From: Peronospora farinosa
Lineage: Eukaryota; Oomycota; Peronosporomycetes; Peronosporales; Peronosporaceae
Length of the DNA: 64,000 nucleotides
Reading direction: 5' to 3'
Assembly: GCA_947646735.1 (NCBI GenBank)
Contig: CANTFK010000990.1
Location: 124,001 to 188,000 of the forward strand
Shown one piece after another: positions 22,830-33,352 of the stretch. The notes beneath the pieces are model-generated. The model worked only from the letters and a program-made list of their open reading frames with translations, was not told the DNA's origin and did no database searches. A program made the position numbers and the translations under genes. The first letter of the stretch is position 1, and each line of letters opens with the position of its first letter.

Positions 22830-24030
22830 GGTCACCTTGACCTAATGTGCCCAGTCTTTACAAATGTAACATAGGCACTCGTCACATTCTTGAAGTTAGC
22901 ATTTGCCTTGTCCTTGTCCGTGTCCTTTGGGTCCTTCCTTGATTTAACAGCAATACCACGTCTCGCCCCAAATTTTTCGCATGAGTGTCGATTTATGTTG
23001 ATTGTGCGAACTACTCCAGCTCTTCAGCCTTACGTAAAGGATCGTTGCGATGCATGTCCAACCTGGACAGAATAGTCGTACGTATATGCGGGTCCGCATA
23101 GTGGACAATGTTATCAAGCAATAGGCTGTCAACACCTTCGCACGCATCGCTCACGGCCGTCAGGTACAAAAAGTGGTCTGTGCAACTTCTGTGACCTGCC
23201 TTCGGCGCCGTGAACGACTTCATGCTCTGGGCAGGTGTTAAAAGTTTGAAGCAGCCTTTGTATAGCATGCTCCAAGGTTTAACTTTCAGACCACCATGTC
23301 TCCACCTGCCGACTGTGATACGTCTGCGCCTTGCCGTCCAGATGTTTTTCCAGCACATCAACCTTGATATCCTCCGGCCAAGCAAATTCGCACGCACGCT
23401 CTGCAAATTCCACTGAATAATAAATAAATTCCTTACTCAAGGAACTCACGTGCCCAAGTTCATGGTAGATTCCCTTTTCTATAAAGAATTGTAATGCTAA
23501 CTTTCGATGCTGCGCGGCCGACATGCCCGCAACCTGCGACCCAGGATGAACATACATAATATTAAGCATACCCGATGCGGGGAAGTAAATTGCAGGTACT
23601 TTCTGCCTGTGATGCACAGATCCAGGTTCCAGGACCATGTTGAAATGCTGCGACATGACCCGCTGGTCGTCCATCAAATTTTACTTGGTTGTGACGCCGT
23701 GCCCCGAAATACGTCGCTGGCGACACATTCGGAGATTTCTTAGGAGGAGGGGTAGCTCCAAAGCCTGAAGACTAATCCCCGCCCCACTCCCAGGGAGAAA
23801 CGAAAATTGACTTCGGTGACCCTTTTGGACCTTGCCGACTTGCTCCTTCTGGAAGATCTACATCCAATTCATTTGTTCGGATAGATCCCCGAGCATAGCC
23901 AGCACCTTGTCCATCGCCCCCACGGGCGCTACCGATCTTTCTTCCAAGTGGTTGTTGCCGGCCTTGTTAGGACCATCGGACACCACGACGGGTTCATTTT
24001 GAGCAGCTTTTCCGGCATCGCGCTCGATTG
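22830..24030 (-). pseudogene. Copia gag remnant with zinc-knuckle trace
   Basis: Overlapping minus frames 23279-23677 and 23011-23406 resemble the Copia UBN2-type Gag. Near 22840-22880 a CYICKDWAH stretch is a damaged CCHC knuckle. The 5' end follows the LTR with a leader containing AACAGGTTATGAGCCC, a sequence resembling the primer-binding leader of Copia elements. Confidence 0.7.
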
Positions 24031-24046
24031 GGCTCATAACCTGTTG

Positions 24047-24178
24047 ATTCATGATGCGTCTTGATCTACACTTGTGCAGAGGTAGCTGGAAGTAAAAGTA
24101 AGATATATCCAGTATGAAGTACTTTCGTTTGTTAATACGACAACATGCACTCCAACGGCACTGCAACTTGACCATGTA
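24047..24178 (-). repeat. Copia 5' LTR, downstream piece
   Basis: This matches 19255-19385. It ends at ATGTA (24174-24178), the left copy of the Gypsy target duplication, after which the Gypsy LTR begins. Confidence 0.85.
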
Positions 24179-24817
24179 TGTAACGGGGTTACACGACGGT
24201 TGTAGCGTCTTTCCGGGAGTTTACGGTTAAACTCCCCTTGTATTGCATGTAATGCATTATGATACTTCTCTTTAGAGAGGTATTAAGTATAAGCGTTAAA
24301 GATACGGTATTCGGTAATACCGTATCTTATCGATTAGGATTCGATAATCGATAACGCTGTACTAAGTACATCATACACAGATGTTTAGACGATACGTCGT
24401 CCAATAGCAAAGTCTGCATATAATAATTACTATTATAGTAATTAATCTAGTGTAGTGTACTTAGAGTAGGACTATTCATAAAATCTTAAAGCATAAATAA
24501 AATCAGTTCTCCTTTTGAGTTTAAGATCACAAGTCGTTCTGACTTGTTCTCTTGTGCACTTCGTGCGTTGGTTCTCTGAACCTCTAAGCTTCTAGCTTGT
24601 TCCTGCACCCTGTGCGTTGGTTCTCTGAACCTTAAGCTTATTGCTTGACTGACTAAAGTCTCCCTCCTAGTTCCTTAGAACAGGGTTACTTTCAGTCGTT
24701 TAATTAGTTCCTTAGAACTAAGTGGCTTTTAGCCTTAACTCTATTTAGTTCTCTCGAACTAAGAGGCTTCCAGCCGAAAGTCTTCCTCTGGCTAAAGAGC
24801 TGTGCAGCTCCGCTACA
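24179..24817 (+). repeat. Gypsy 5' LTR
   Basis: This is 639 bp, TG...CA bounded, and has the same length and apparently the same sequence as 31568-32206. It contains short internal direct repeats (GTTCCTTAGAAC and GGTTCTCTGAACC motifs) and a palindrome around TCGATTAGGATTCGATAATCGA-like sequence. It should hold the element's promoter. Confidence 0.95.
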
Positions 24818-24819
24818 CT

Positions 24820-24837
24820 TGGTAGCACTTGTAGTCA
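24820..24837 (+). other. probable primer-binding site
   Basis: TGGTAGCACTTGTAGTC begins three bases after the 5' LTR. This is the expected place and TGG start for pairing with a tRNA 3' end. I did not match the tRNA species. Confidence 0.6.
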
Positions 24838-24877
24838 ATCCTACACCTGAGTCTTTAAAGACTGACCCTCTGTGAGA

Positions 24878-25879
24878 ATGGAGAATCAAAATCACCTCTC
24901 TGAGGCACAACGACTCGCCTTAGATAAATTATCTGCGTTCGTCGGGCCTGATCAAATCGAGGCCCTTTTGGCCCAAGGCCCCGAGGTTCTAAATGCTCGT
25001 CTTGAGGCCTTTATGCGTTATGAAGCAACGCTCCTCGGGCAGGTCCATGACCAGGCAGCGTCAGCAGCGCCTACACAGTACATCCCGGTACCTGTGCCCG
25101 ATGCAGAGCCAAAGGCTCGTCCACTTGTTTTAAGTGTCAAGACCTTCGAGGGGAAGGAGGGAGAGAACCTTCTCCTCTGGATCCGAGAAGTTGAAATGGC
25201 AATGGATGCCGCCATGCTTGCATCCGATAAGCAACGAGTTGGCTTGGCCATTTCTAAGCTCGGTGGAAGAGCTAGGGAGTGGGCTCTAACGAGCGATGTC
25301 TCTGTAAATGCTGCATTTCCCACATGGGAGATGCTTAAAAAGCAATTAACTTGTGTGTTTGCACCGCCTAATCAGGCTTATCGTGTGCGCTCACGCTTCC
25401 TAGCTACCCGACAGGGTAAGAAAGAACTGTCGGACTATGTCCAAGAGTTGAGAACTCTCATTGCTGCTATGCAGCAGGACCCACTGGCAGAGGAAGTCCG
25501 AGTAACCATTTTTATGGAGGGACTTCGCACTGGGGTCGCCAGGACGGAAGTTTTCCGTGTCCAGCCTTCAACTTTTGAGGAGGCAGTCAGCGTAGCATTT
25601 AACGCTGAATTCAATTTTAAATCTGCTCGATATGGTCTGCCCTGGTATCAATCAAATACCTCTAACAGGGCGGAACCCATGGACCTCAGCCATGCTGAAG
25701 AAGCTGAGCTTCAAGCTGCTGAGCAGCAAGGTAGCATCCGTAGATGTTACATGTGCGGAAGCACTAGACATCTCCGCCCTAGCTGTCCGTTGCGAAAGCA
25801 ACGTTCAAATCGGCAAAGCCGAAGCCCTGCTCCTAGCCAAAAGGCGAGCACCGCAGGGGAAAATGTCAACTCCCAGTAG
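24878..25879 (+). CDS. gag: Gypsy Gag protein
   Basis: Structural capsid protein of 333 residues from the ATG at 24878; an in-frame GTG lies two codons earlier. The central part ([17 protein letters not shown] to the FMEGLRTG region) is the retrotransposon gag core. The C-terminus has one CCHC zinc knuckle, [14 protein letters not shown], for RNA binding, followed by a basic Ser/Arg tail. Pol follows in the -1 frame with a 43 bp overlap. Confidence 0.93.
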   Translation: MENQNHLSEAQRLALDKLSAFVGPDQIEALLAQGPEVLNARLEAFMRYEATLLGQVHDQAASAAPTQYIPVPVPDAEPKARPLVLSVKTFEGKEGENLLLWIREVEMAMDAAMLASDKQRVGLAISKLGGRAREWALTSDVSVNAAFPTWEMLKKQLTCVFAPPNQAYRVRSRFLATRQGKKELSDYVQELRTLIAAMQQDPLAEEVRVTIFMEGLRTGVARTEVFRVQPSTFEEAVSVAFNAEFNFKSARYGLPWYQSNTSNRAEPMDLSHAEEAELQAAEQQGSIRRCYMCGSTRHLRPSCPLRKQRSNRQSRSPAPSQKASTAGENVNSQ

Positions 25880-28800
25880 GCGCGGGGCGCCCTACTGGGA
25901 AAGAACTAAGTTCTGTTGAATCTTTAGGAGGTAAAGGTAAACAGGGCTTAGCCCCAGGTGGTTCTGTGGATGCTCCCATAGAACAAAATTACAAGCCAGG
26001 CTTGTTGGTTGTGTCGGCAACCGTTAAGGGTTTTGAGAAACCCTGGTCAATTTTAATTGACTCAGGGGCGTCAGGGAACTATGTCCGACGTCGCTCCCTT
26101 GAGGGGAGTCAGCTGTATGCTGAGGCGCTGGAAGCGCAAGAGGGTGACAGTATAACCGTACGTCTCGCGACTGGTGTACGTGTCACCGTTCCTAAAGTTC
26201 CGTTGAACTTAGGTGTGAAATTTTTAGATTTCAATAGCGTTGAACGCTGTCTTGTCCTAGATTTGGACTCGAGATATGATCTCATTCTCGGTATGGCCTG
26301 GCTGGAACGCCATGAGCCGTGGATCGATTGGAGATCCAAAACTTTAGGCGCAACGCGCAATGTTCCTAGCGAGGCTTTGGAGAGTCATGAACCCACCTTC
26401 GCTAGAAAACAAAAGTGCTATTGGCGCGAGCCATTAACTGATTCAGTTAATGTGCTGGACATTGGAGTGTCTGAGTTGATAAACTCCGATGTCAACAATA
26501 ATAGTGTCGAGCAGAGCTCAATGACACTTAGTGGAACGGCACGTACTCCGTTAAGTGATACTGTTAGTGATATTGGCTGTAAATGCGATTCACTGGATGT
26601 CGGTAATGACATCGGCTCTCGTATAGAGCAAGTTAAGGTCGATGACCTTGTTAGTGATATTGGCTGTAAATGCGATTCACTGGATGTCGATAATGACATC
26701 GGCTCTCGTATAGAGCAAGTTAAGGTCGATGACCTTGTTAGTGATATTGGCTGGAAATGCGATTCACTGGATGTCGGTGATGACATCGGCTCTCGTATAG
26801 AGCGAGTGAAGGTCAATGACCTTGTTAGTGAAGTCACTGGTACTAGTGACCCACTGGGTGTCGGTAATGACACCGGCTCTCGTATAGAGCGAGTGAAGGT
26901 CAATGACCTTGTTAGTGAAGTCACTGGTACTAGTGACCCATTGGGTGTCGGTAATGACATCGGCCTTTACATAGGGCAGGTAAACGACAAGGGGTCTGTT
27001 GGCCCTGGGGAAGATAACATCCCAAGTACTGTAAAGAGTACGGTCTCGTCAATGAGACGGCAGCGTCGCCAGATGGCGGCTGCGAGGCGCAAAGCGTCTG
27101 TTTTATCGCATAGTAATGTCAGTGACCAGTTGTACACCCTGGTCAACGGAGTGACAGGTGATGTAGATGGTGAGGTTGACCTTGAGGCCCTCCCATCATT
27201 AAATGCTCTTTTAGAGCTAGACGAAATGTCTGTGGATGAATTTCATCAGGCCTTGAAGGCAGGTGCTCTGTCCGATATGGTGGTCATTCGACCTAACCTC
27301 GAGCTGAACTCATCCTCGCTTGTCGATGAGACAGTCCTTGAAGATACCAAAGCGGCACTAAGTGCACGTAGTGGGGCATCTATTCTAAAGGAACCTTCAG
27401 ATCCCTACTATCCTTTGGTAAAAGAATTCCAGGACGTGGTGTGTCACGATCCACCGTCGGTTCTACCACCTGATAGGGGCGTACGTCATGAAATTGACTT
27501 GGTTCCCGGAACCAAATACTGTGTAACACGGCAGTGGCCTTTACCCAAAGAACAGTGTGACGTCATTGACGAGTTCTTTCGTGCAAAGCACGCGGCGGGC
27601 ATGGTGCGTGAAAGTAAATCTCCGCACTCGACACCCACTTTCTGTGTCAAGAAACCAAATGGTAAATGGCGTATTGTTCATGCTTATAATAAGCTCAATG
27701 CGGCCACCATACCTGCTCAGACACCGATACCCAGAAAGGATGTTCTTCAGAACAATATGGTCGGTTGTACCATGTACAGTGCGCTCGACTTAGTCGATGG
27801 TTATTACCAATTGCTCATGCGAGCTGGCGATATTCCGCTTACTGCTGTTAGTACTCCGAGCGGTATGCTCTGGGAGTGGTTAGTGATGCCCCAAGGGCTA
27901 TCTAATGCTCCGGCTACGTTTAACCGTTTGGTGACGCAATTGTTTCGACCCCATCGAAGTTATGCACAGACGTATTTTGATGACATTTTTGTCCATAGCC
28001 GAGCTGAACATGGTCGGTCAGATATTGAGAACCATATTGTTCATTTACGAGCAGTGCTCGAGTGCATGCGCACTAATAAATTATATGCTAATGCATCTAA
28101 GTGCATCTTCGGGGCCGAAGAAATTCCCTTTCTAGGGTGCTTCATTGGGAAGCGGGGACTACGAGCGGATCCCGCCAAAGTCAAAGCCATAGTCGATTGG
28201 CCTGTTCCACAGTCTCAGAAGGACTTGCGTAAATGGCTTGGCCTTGCCAATTACTTACACAAGTATAGTGAAAATTACGCTGATATGGCTCGGCCGTTAT
28301 CCAATCTCCTTAAAAAGGATGTGGAATGGTGTTGGCATGCCGAACACGAAAATGCTTTTCAAGCAGTGAAGGCAAGCCTTCTACATGCTCCTATTTTGGC
28401 TTTGCCAGACCCTGACCGACCGTTTAGCGTCGTCTGTGACGCATCGGATTTTGCCATTGGCAGTGCTCTGTTACAATCAGATGATGAAGGCCGTGAGCGT
28501 GTAATCGCTTTTGAATCCCGCCAGCTGAAAGCTGCAGAAAAGAACTATCCAGTTCACGACAAAGAGCTACTTGCGATGAAGTATGCCCTGGTCAAATTCA
28601 GAGTTCATCTGCTGGGCTCCAAGCCTTTTGTGATCTATACCGATCATGCGTCGTTACGCACTGCGACTCAGTCGCCGCATCTCTCGCAGAGAATGGCCAG
28701 ATGGCTGTCATTCTTTGCCGAATATAACTTCGAGGTGAAATATAAGCCGGGCAAGCAAAATGCTTTGGCTGATGCGTTGTCACGCAGACCTGATTATGAG

Positions 28801-30600
28801 CTTGCTCATGTGACGATGTTGTCGTCTTCTATCACCGATCTCATTCGTTCGGCGTATGCTAAAGATGATCACTGTATAGCGTTGCTACATGCTCTTGGCA
28901 GTGAGGAGTTTAAAGACTCGGACATTAAATTGTCGGCACGATTGCGTGCAAGCCTCCATCGATATTCTATCGATGAGGGGCTGTTGTACTATCGTACAGA
29001 TGTGGCGGATCCTCCGCGTATTGTGGTTCCGCATGACGAGGACCTGAAACATCGTATCCTGTATGAGGTACATGACACCGCCATCGGTGGTCATTTGGGT
29101 CGTGAAAAGACCTATGGGGCAGTATGCCAAAGTTATTGGTGGCCCAAACTATATAAATGGGTGAGCACATATGTGCGTACGTGTGAAATGTGTCAGCGGG
29201 TGAAACCCTCGCCCCATTCGGCAGCGCCGCTGGCTAGTTTGCCTATTCCCACTGGGTGCTGGGAGTCCATTAGTATGGACTTTGTATTTGGCCTACCGAA
29301 AGATTCGCATGGCAATACAGGTATTGTGGTCTTTGTTGACCGTTTGAGTAAGATGGCTCACTTAGCGGCTGTGCCAGATTCGATCGATGGTGTGGGTACA
29401 GCGGAGCTGTTTATCGATCGGGTGTTTCGCCAACATGGCTTGCCAGTGGCAATTGTTTCTGATCGTGATCCTCGTTTTACGAGTAAATTTTGGAAGTCCG
29501 TCTTCCAGGTGCTGGGCACCCGTTTGGACATGTCCACGGCGGATCATCCGCAGACCGATGGTCAAACCGAACGCGTAAATCGCGTTGTTGAAGATATCCT
29601 ACGCAGCGTTTGTGCTGAAACGCCTAAGCGTTGGAGCTCTATGCTCCCTGTAGTTGAGTTTGCACTCAATAATTCCGTGCACGCCTCCACCGGCTACACT
29701 CCGTTCTATGTCAATGGTCTCACACACCCACGCGTTCCGTTAACGCTACCACCGAGTGGTTCAGGGCTTGGTGGGGGAGAGGTTGCCGATCGGCTTGCTG
29801 ATGTCAGCCCTAATACTGTTAAGAAACAGGTAAATGCGTTTCTCGCAACGCGACTGAATGTCTTACGACATGTGCAAGATGCACTGGCTGATAGTCAAGA
29901 TAAACAAAAGGAATATGCAGATGCGAAAGGCAGAGGTTGTATTAATGATTATGAGGTCGGAGACCAAGTATTACTTAATGCTAAAAACCTACCTACCAAT
30001 GTAGTATCCGCTGTCTTTAAGACGAAGTTGCGCCCACGATTTATCGGACCCTTTAAGGTCATTGCCAAGAAAGGCACAGCGTATACGCTTAACTTGCCGC
30101 GCAAATTGCGTACACATCCTGTGTTCTATGTCGCCATGTTGAAACCTTATCGGGATCCGTCCCAAGTAAACATTAAGGCGCTCGCGCCGAGCCCATTGGC
30201 ATTGTCGCGGGACGAAGCATCTGCGCCAACATGTCAAGCTGACCCTGCATTCGGGTCCGACTCTCTTCCAGGGACGCAAGCCGGGAGTTCATCGTCTGCC
30301 TCTCCTCACGAAGGGTCCGCACCTCCTGAACAAGCTCGGCATGAGCTTGTGCCGATACATCGGCCTCCTCCTCCTTTGCTCGATGCTCAGGGGAACCTGC
30401 AGTTCCATGTGGAACGTCTACTGCAGAAGCGGCGCCGCCATGGTCAAAACCAGTATCTGGTAAAATGGCGGGGTTATCCCGAATCATGTAATTCATGGGA
30501 GTTTGAGACTCCCCTTCGGCAGGACTGCCCATACGCCGTGGACGTTTTTGAGCGTCGTGCGCAGGGTCTGCCTGTTGGCGCTGACGCTTCTCACCAGTAA
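25837..30600 (+). CDS. pol: Gypsy Pol: protease, RT, RNase H, integrase, chromodomain
   Basis: The frame is open from 25837, in -1 relative to gag and overlapping its end. No ATG lies near the protease, so expression as a Gag-Pol fusion is likely. Counting residues from the GTG at 25966: aspartic protease [12 protein letters not shown] (about 29-40); a block of tandem 29-residue repeats (about 200-340); reverse transcriptase with YFDDIFVHS (about 669); RNase [15 protein letters not shown] (about 823); integrase HHCC zinc finger ending CEMCQRVK and the D,D-35-E core ([23 protein letters not shown]); and a C-terminal chromodomain ([16 protein letters not shown], about 1,500). The chromodomain suggests targeting to methylated histone H3. 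All catalytic residues I can see are present. Confidence 0.95.
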   Translation, partial: PKGEHRRGKCQLPVGAGRPTGKELSSVESLGGKGKQGLAPGGSVDAPIEQNYKPGLLVVSATVKGFEKPWSILIDSGASGNYVRRRSLEGSQLYAEALEAQEGDSITVRLATGVRVTVPKVPLNLGVKFLDFNSVERCLVLDLDSRYDLILGMAWLERHEPWIDWRSKTLGATRNVPSEALESHEPTFARKQKCYWREPLTDSVNVLDIGVSELINSDVNNNSVEQSSMTLSGTARTPLSDTVSDIGCKCDSLDVGNDIGSRIEQVKVDDLVSDIGCKCDSLDVDNDIGSRIEQVKVDDLVSDIGWKCDSLDVGDDIGSRIERVKVNDLVSEVTGTSDPLGVGNDTGSRIERVKVNDLVSEVTGTSDPLGVGNDIGLYIGQVNDKGSVGPGEDNIPSTVKSTVSSMRRQRRQMAAARRKASVLSHSNVSDQLYTLVNGVTGDVDGEVDLEALPSLNALLELDEMSVDEFHQALKAGALSDMVVIRPNLELNSSSLVDETVLEDTKAALSARSGASILKEPSDPYYPLVKEFQDVVCHDPPSVLPPDRGVRHEIDLVPGTKYCVTRQWPLPKEQCDVIDEFFRAKHAAGMVRESKSPHSTPTFCVKKPNGKWRIVHAYNKLNAATIPAQTPIPRKDVLQNNMVGCTMYSALDLVDGYYQLLMRAGDIPLTAVSTPSGMLWEWLVMPQGLSNAPATFNRLVTQLFRPHRSYAQTYFDDIFVHSRAEHGRSDIENHIVHLRAVLECMRTNKLYANASKCIFGAEEIPFLGCFIGKRGLRADPAKVKAIVDWPVPQSQKDLRKWLGLANYLHKYSENYADMARPLSNLLKKDVEWCWHAEHENAFQAVKASLLHAPILALPDPDRPFSVVCDASDFAIGSALLQSDDEGRERVIAFESRQLKAAEKNYPVHDKELLAMKYALVKFRVHLLGSKPFVIYTDHASLRTATQSPHLSQRMARWLSFFAEYNFEVKYKPGKQNALADALSRRPDYELAHVTMLSSSITDLIRSAYAKDDHCIALLHALGSEEFKDSDIKLSARLRASLHRYSIDEGLLYYRTDVADPPRIVVPHDEDLKHRILYEVHDTAIGGHLGREKTYGAVCQSYWWPKLYKWVSTYVRTCEMCQRVKPSPHSAAPLASLPIPTGCWESISMDFVFGLPKDSHGNTGIVVFVDRLSKMAHLAAVPDSIDGVGTAELFIDRVFRQHGLPVAIVSDRDPRFTSKFWKSVFQVLGTRLDMSTADHPQTDGQTERVNRVVEDILRSVCAETPKRWSSMLPVVEFALNNSVHASTGYTPFYVNGLTHPRVPLTLPPSGSGLGGGEVADRLADVSPNTVKKQVNAFLATRLNVLRHVQDALADSQDKQKEYADAKGRGCINDYEVGDQVLLNAKNLPTNVVSAVFKTKLRPRFIGPFKVIAKKGTAYTLNLPRKLRTHPVFYVAMLKPYRDPSQVNIKALAPSPLALSRDEASAPTCQADPAFGSDSLPGTQAGSSSSASPHEGSAPPEQARHELVPIHRPPPPLLDAQGNLQFHVERLLQKRRRHGQNQYLVKWRGYPESCNSWEFETPLRQDCPYAVDVFERRAQGLPVGADASHQ
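26563..26985 (+). repeat. 87 bp tandem repeats inside pol
   Basis: About five in-frame copies of an 87 bp (29-residue) unit lie between the protease and the reverse transcriptase. Two types exist: an early [20 protein letters not shown] type and a later [20 protein letters not shown] type. Both are acidic and probably a disordered linker. Confidence 0.9.
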
Positions 30601-31456
30601 TGGTGAGGGTAGGCGGGTTAGCGGCCTCGGGCTGTCGTGAACTCGCGGCTACAGGGGTAGCCGAAACATTGGGCTGCTGGGTAGCAGGCGCATAATGCGT
30701 TCGTTGGGATTTCAACTTTCCCCGGGCCTTCAATTTAGCGTAATCATAACGCATCTTCCGCTCAAGTCGAACATCTGCCACATCGGCGCTTGCCCGTAGG
30801 GCCCACATGCTGCTTAAACGTCGCGCATAATGCGCCCAGCGGCTGAAAGCCGTGTCTTCTTCGTTCTCGGTTTCCCCCGGGAACAGAAGGATGGGAACAC
30901 CCTTCATCGGAGGAACTGGCGCACCGCGCACTTGCCTATTAAGGCGTGCCAAGTATTGGCTTTGAGTAGTGATATGGGGCTCCAGATATCGTTGTCGAAG
31001 TGCCGTGCGTGTGGCAACATCCTCAGGCGAAATGGCCTCAGGCCCAATGGTCCAACCAGAAAGGGAATGCCCAGATGCTTCCTTTAGGCGTTCTTCCACC
31101 GTAGGTGGCTTGAACCTGTACTGTCGGTGATCCTTCAGCCGCGTCATGTTCTTCGTTCGGCGCTTGGCGCCTTCCTCTTGGTCGATGGACCGCTGTTGCT
31201 GCTCGTCGAGTGGGTTGGTAACCATTACCGTTGATGATACCTCAGGCGGATCACGTAACGCTGTTAGCGCATCTGCTGCACCACGTTCAGGGAACGGATT
31301 CGGTGCATGACGAGTGTCATCTTCACCCGTGAGGGTGGCTAAAGGGGACCCATCGGGTCCCACAAAGACGGTGTCACTTTCGTAATCAACCGCTTCTTCA
31401 AGGTCGTCCTCAATAAGGTCCCTAAGAGTCTGTGACTCACTGCCGGGAGGCGTCAT
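30173..31456 (-). CDS. antisense ORF of the Gypsy element, unknown function
   Basis: A 427-residue frame on the strand opposite to gag-pol starts at the ATG at 31456. It fills the roughly 970 bp between pol and the 3' LTR and continues 428 bp into the antisense of the integrase tail/chromodomain part of pol. The protein starts acidic ([15 protein letters not shown]), has a central Arg-rich portion ([12 protein letters not shown], then [12 protein letters not shown]), a basic KRPRR stretch that could be a nuclear signal, and a C-terminal coiled coil ([19 protein letters not shown]). I recognise no family. Antisense accessory ORFs are known in some plant Gypsy elements; whether this one is expressed is unknown. 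Confidence 0.6.
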   Translation of the reverse strand: MTPPGSESQTLRDLIEDDLEEAVDYESDTVFVGPDGSPLATLTGEDDTRHAPNPFPERGAADALTALRDPPEVSSTVMVTNPLDEQQQRSIDQEEGAKRRTKNMTRLKDHRQYRFKPPTVEERLKEASGHSLSGWTIGPEAISPEDVATRTALRQRYLEPHITTQSQYLARLNRQVRGAPVPPMKGVPILLFPGETENEEDTAFSRWAHYARRLSSMWALRASADVADVRLERKMRYDYAKLKARGKLKSQRTHYAPATQQPNVSATPVAASSRQPEAANPPTLTITGEKRQRQQADPAHDAQKRPRRMGSPAEGESQTPMNYMIRDNPAILPDTGFDHGGAASAVDVPHGTAGSPEHRAKEEEADVSAQAHAELVQEVRTLREERQTMNSRLASLEESRTRMQGQLDMLAQMLRPATMPMGSARAP

Positions 31457-31555
31457 GTTGTGTGCCGTGAACAAACCGTGAGGTTTTAAACGTTCGCTAA
31501 AGCACTACCTCTAAGAGGAAAAATGTCGAGTGACATTCTATGGGAACGTCAGTCT

Positions 31556-31567
31556 GGTGGGGGAGGG
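31556..31567 (+). other. polypurine tract before the 3' LTR
   Basis: GGTGGGGGAGGG ends directly at the 3' LTR start, as expected for the plus-strand primer of a Gypsy element. Confidence 0.8.
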
Positions 31568-32206
31568 TGTAACGGGGTTACACGACGGTTGTAGCGTCTT
31601 TCCGGGAGTTTACGGTTAAACTCCCCTTGTATTGCATGTAATGCATTATGATACTTCTCTTTAGAGAGGTATTAAGTATAAGCGTTAAAGATACGGTATT
31701 CGGTAATACCGTATCTTATCGATTAGGATTCGATAATCGATAACGCTGTACTAAGTACATCATACACAGATGTTTAGACGATACGTCGTCCAATAGCAAA
31801 GTCTGCATATAATAATTACTATTATAGTAATTAATCTAGTGTAGTGTACTTAGAGTAGGACTATTCATAAAATCTTAAAGCATAAATAAAATCAGTTCTC
31901 CTTTTGAGTTTAAGATCACAAGTCGTTCTGACTTGTTCTCTTGTGCACTTCGTGCGTTGGTTCTCTGAACCTCTAAGCTTCTAGCTTGTTCCTGCACCCT
32001 GTGCGTTGGTTCTCTGAACCTTAAGCTTATTGCTTGACTGACTAAAGTCTCCCTCCTAGTTCCTTAGAACAGGGTTACTTTCAGTCGTTTAATTAGTTCC
32101 TTAGAACTAAGTGGCTTTTAGCCTTAACTCTATTTAGTTCTCTCGAACTAAGAGGCTTCCAGCCGAAAGTCTTCCTCTGGCTAAAGAGCTGTGCAGCTCC
32201 GCTACA
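31568..32206 (+). repeat. Gypsy 3' LTR
   Basis: This is 639 bp, matching the 5' LTR without a visible difference. It is followed by ATGTA, the right copy of the target duplication, and then by the rest of the interrupted Copia LTR. Confidence 0.95.
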
Positions 32207-32402
32207 ATGTAAGTGTCAGATGGCATCCGTCTTACCTGCCCATCTCGTTCAGTGGTACCATCTTGAAGCCGTATCGCCTTGTCCAAACTGTCCAGTTGTT
32301 GCTTGGCCGTCCCATCTGTCCAGCTGATGCCCTGTCTCTTCCTACCTCATCTGCCACAAAGCTGGCCGATCAGGTGAGACCGTCCCATGTACATTTGAAC
32401 CC
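32207..32402 (-). repeat. Copia 5' LTR, upstream piece
   Basis: This continues the Copia LTR exactly where 24178 left off: the ATGTAAGTGTCAGATGGC sequence also occurs at 19380. It proves that the Gypsy element landed in this LTR. Confidence 0.88.
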
Positions 32403-32438
32403 TAAAAAACGGACGACTGACCCACACAGTCCTTTCTA

Positions 32439-32548
32439 ACGTCCACCCGTAGCACTAGCAATGAGTTCGAGCTCTACACCACCGACTCAGCGCACAGCAG
32501 GTAGCTGATTTTGCAGCATCAAGTGATTGGCCTCATTAGCAATCCCCT
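32439..32548 (-). pseudogene. fragment of CCT5 (chaperonin epsilon)
   Basis: About 110 bp match the intact CCT5 gene at 35916-36025 in the same orientation with roughly 90 percent identity by eye, including the TGAGTTCGAGCTCTACACCA stretch. It is too short to be expressed and sits between the Copia LTR and the right direct repeat, so it was probably copied with transposon activity or left by a rearrangement. Confidence 0.85.
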
Positions 32549-32596
32549 AGTGATGGTCAATCTTCAACAGAAGTCAGTGTAAATGCGTGAACAGGA

Positions 32597-33352
32597 ATGC
32601 CCTTTTAAAACGATTTAAGTCTTTTGATCACAAATAGAAGGATAAGACGTAGGATGTGTAAATTGAAATGTATCACAATTTTCAGCTGATGAGCTTTAAG
32701 AATATTGGCGTTAGCAACGTGATGAGACTGAATAGATCTTTAATTTAATAGAATGGCACTATTTCTTTTACGTAAAAAAGTTAATATATTTCCTACAGGT
32801 AAATTCTATAACCAACTATTTCTTCTTTGGACTCTAAAAGCATTCGAATGCGTCTTTGTCTTTTTTTCTAATCTTGCGGCTGGCGAGGCGATATGTTAAT
32901 GAACGACTGTGGCAATCGTGGCCAAAGCAGCCAACAGCGTCGGTTGAGGTCCTTTGTCATGCCATTATCTGGATATGAAAGCCCATCTATCTGGTGCGGA
33001 CCAGATGTCCATTAAGTTAGAAAGTTGTAGGTAGCCAAAACTCAAGGACAGCAAATAATCGCAAGCACTTTATTCGTCAGCAAGAGGCAAACAGCTCTTC
33101 AGCAGTGAGGCCATCTCTGTTCTGCATAAGCAGATAGATACATATGTCTACTATCAGCAGCAACAAGCGGCGGATCCGTGCTAACACTGCACGTTGCGTC
33201 CTGATCTGCGCGCTGATAAAATTCATAGGCAAGCTCATCCTAACATTCCATAGGCTCAACTGGCCGCGTGACTTCAGTGTGCAGCGATACCCGTTCGAGC
33301 GATAGTAGTAAGCCACTTTTCTGGTCATTGACGAAAGCATGGTACTTATTGT
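32597..33352. repeat. right copy of ~755 bp direct repeat
   Basis: This is nearly identical to 18491-19250 and in the same orientation. Its TATA-like box is changed to TATGAAAG. Similarity ends at ATGGTACTTATTG in both copies, after which the flanks differ. Confidence 0.8.

Larger units (their letters stand above)
24179..32206 (+). mobile_element. complete Ty3/Gypsy chromovirus-type LTR retrotransposon
   Basis: This is an 8,028 bp element with 639 bp LTRs starting TGTAACGGGG and ending GCTACA. I find no difference between the LTRs by eye. It is flanked by the 5 bp duplication ATGTA (24174-24178 and 32207-32211). It has a primer-binding site, gag, a long pol ending in a chromodomain, a polypurine tract and an antisense ORF. 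Intact ORFs and matching LTRs indicate a very recent insertion and probably an active family. Confidence 0.96.
19255..32402 (-). mobile_element. degenerate Ty1/Copia retrotransposon, interrupted by a Gypsy element
   Basis: Read on the minus strand, the order is 5' LTR (split), gag, protease, integrase region, reverse transcriptase, RNase H, 3' LTR, which is the Copia order. The reading frames are broken many times, so it is not autonomous. The two ~325 bp LTRs differ at roughly 15-18 positions by eye. A Gypsy element at 24179-32206 sits inside the 5' LTR, dividing it into 24047-24178 and 32207-32402. Confidence 0.85.

Noticed and set aside
26418..26960. Minus-strand ORF inside pol
   Set aside because: It mirrors the 87 bp tandem repeats of pol; its repeat pattern comes from the sense strand.
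26563..26985. CRISPR-like array
   Set aside because: The repeats are directly abutting coding units without spacers, inside a retrotransposon of a eukaryote.
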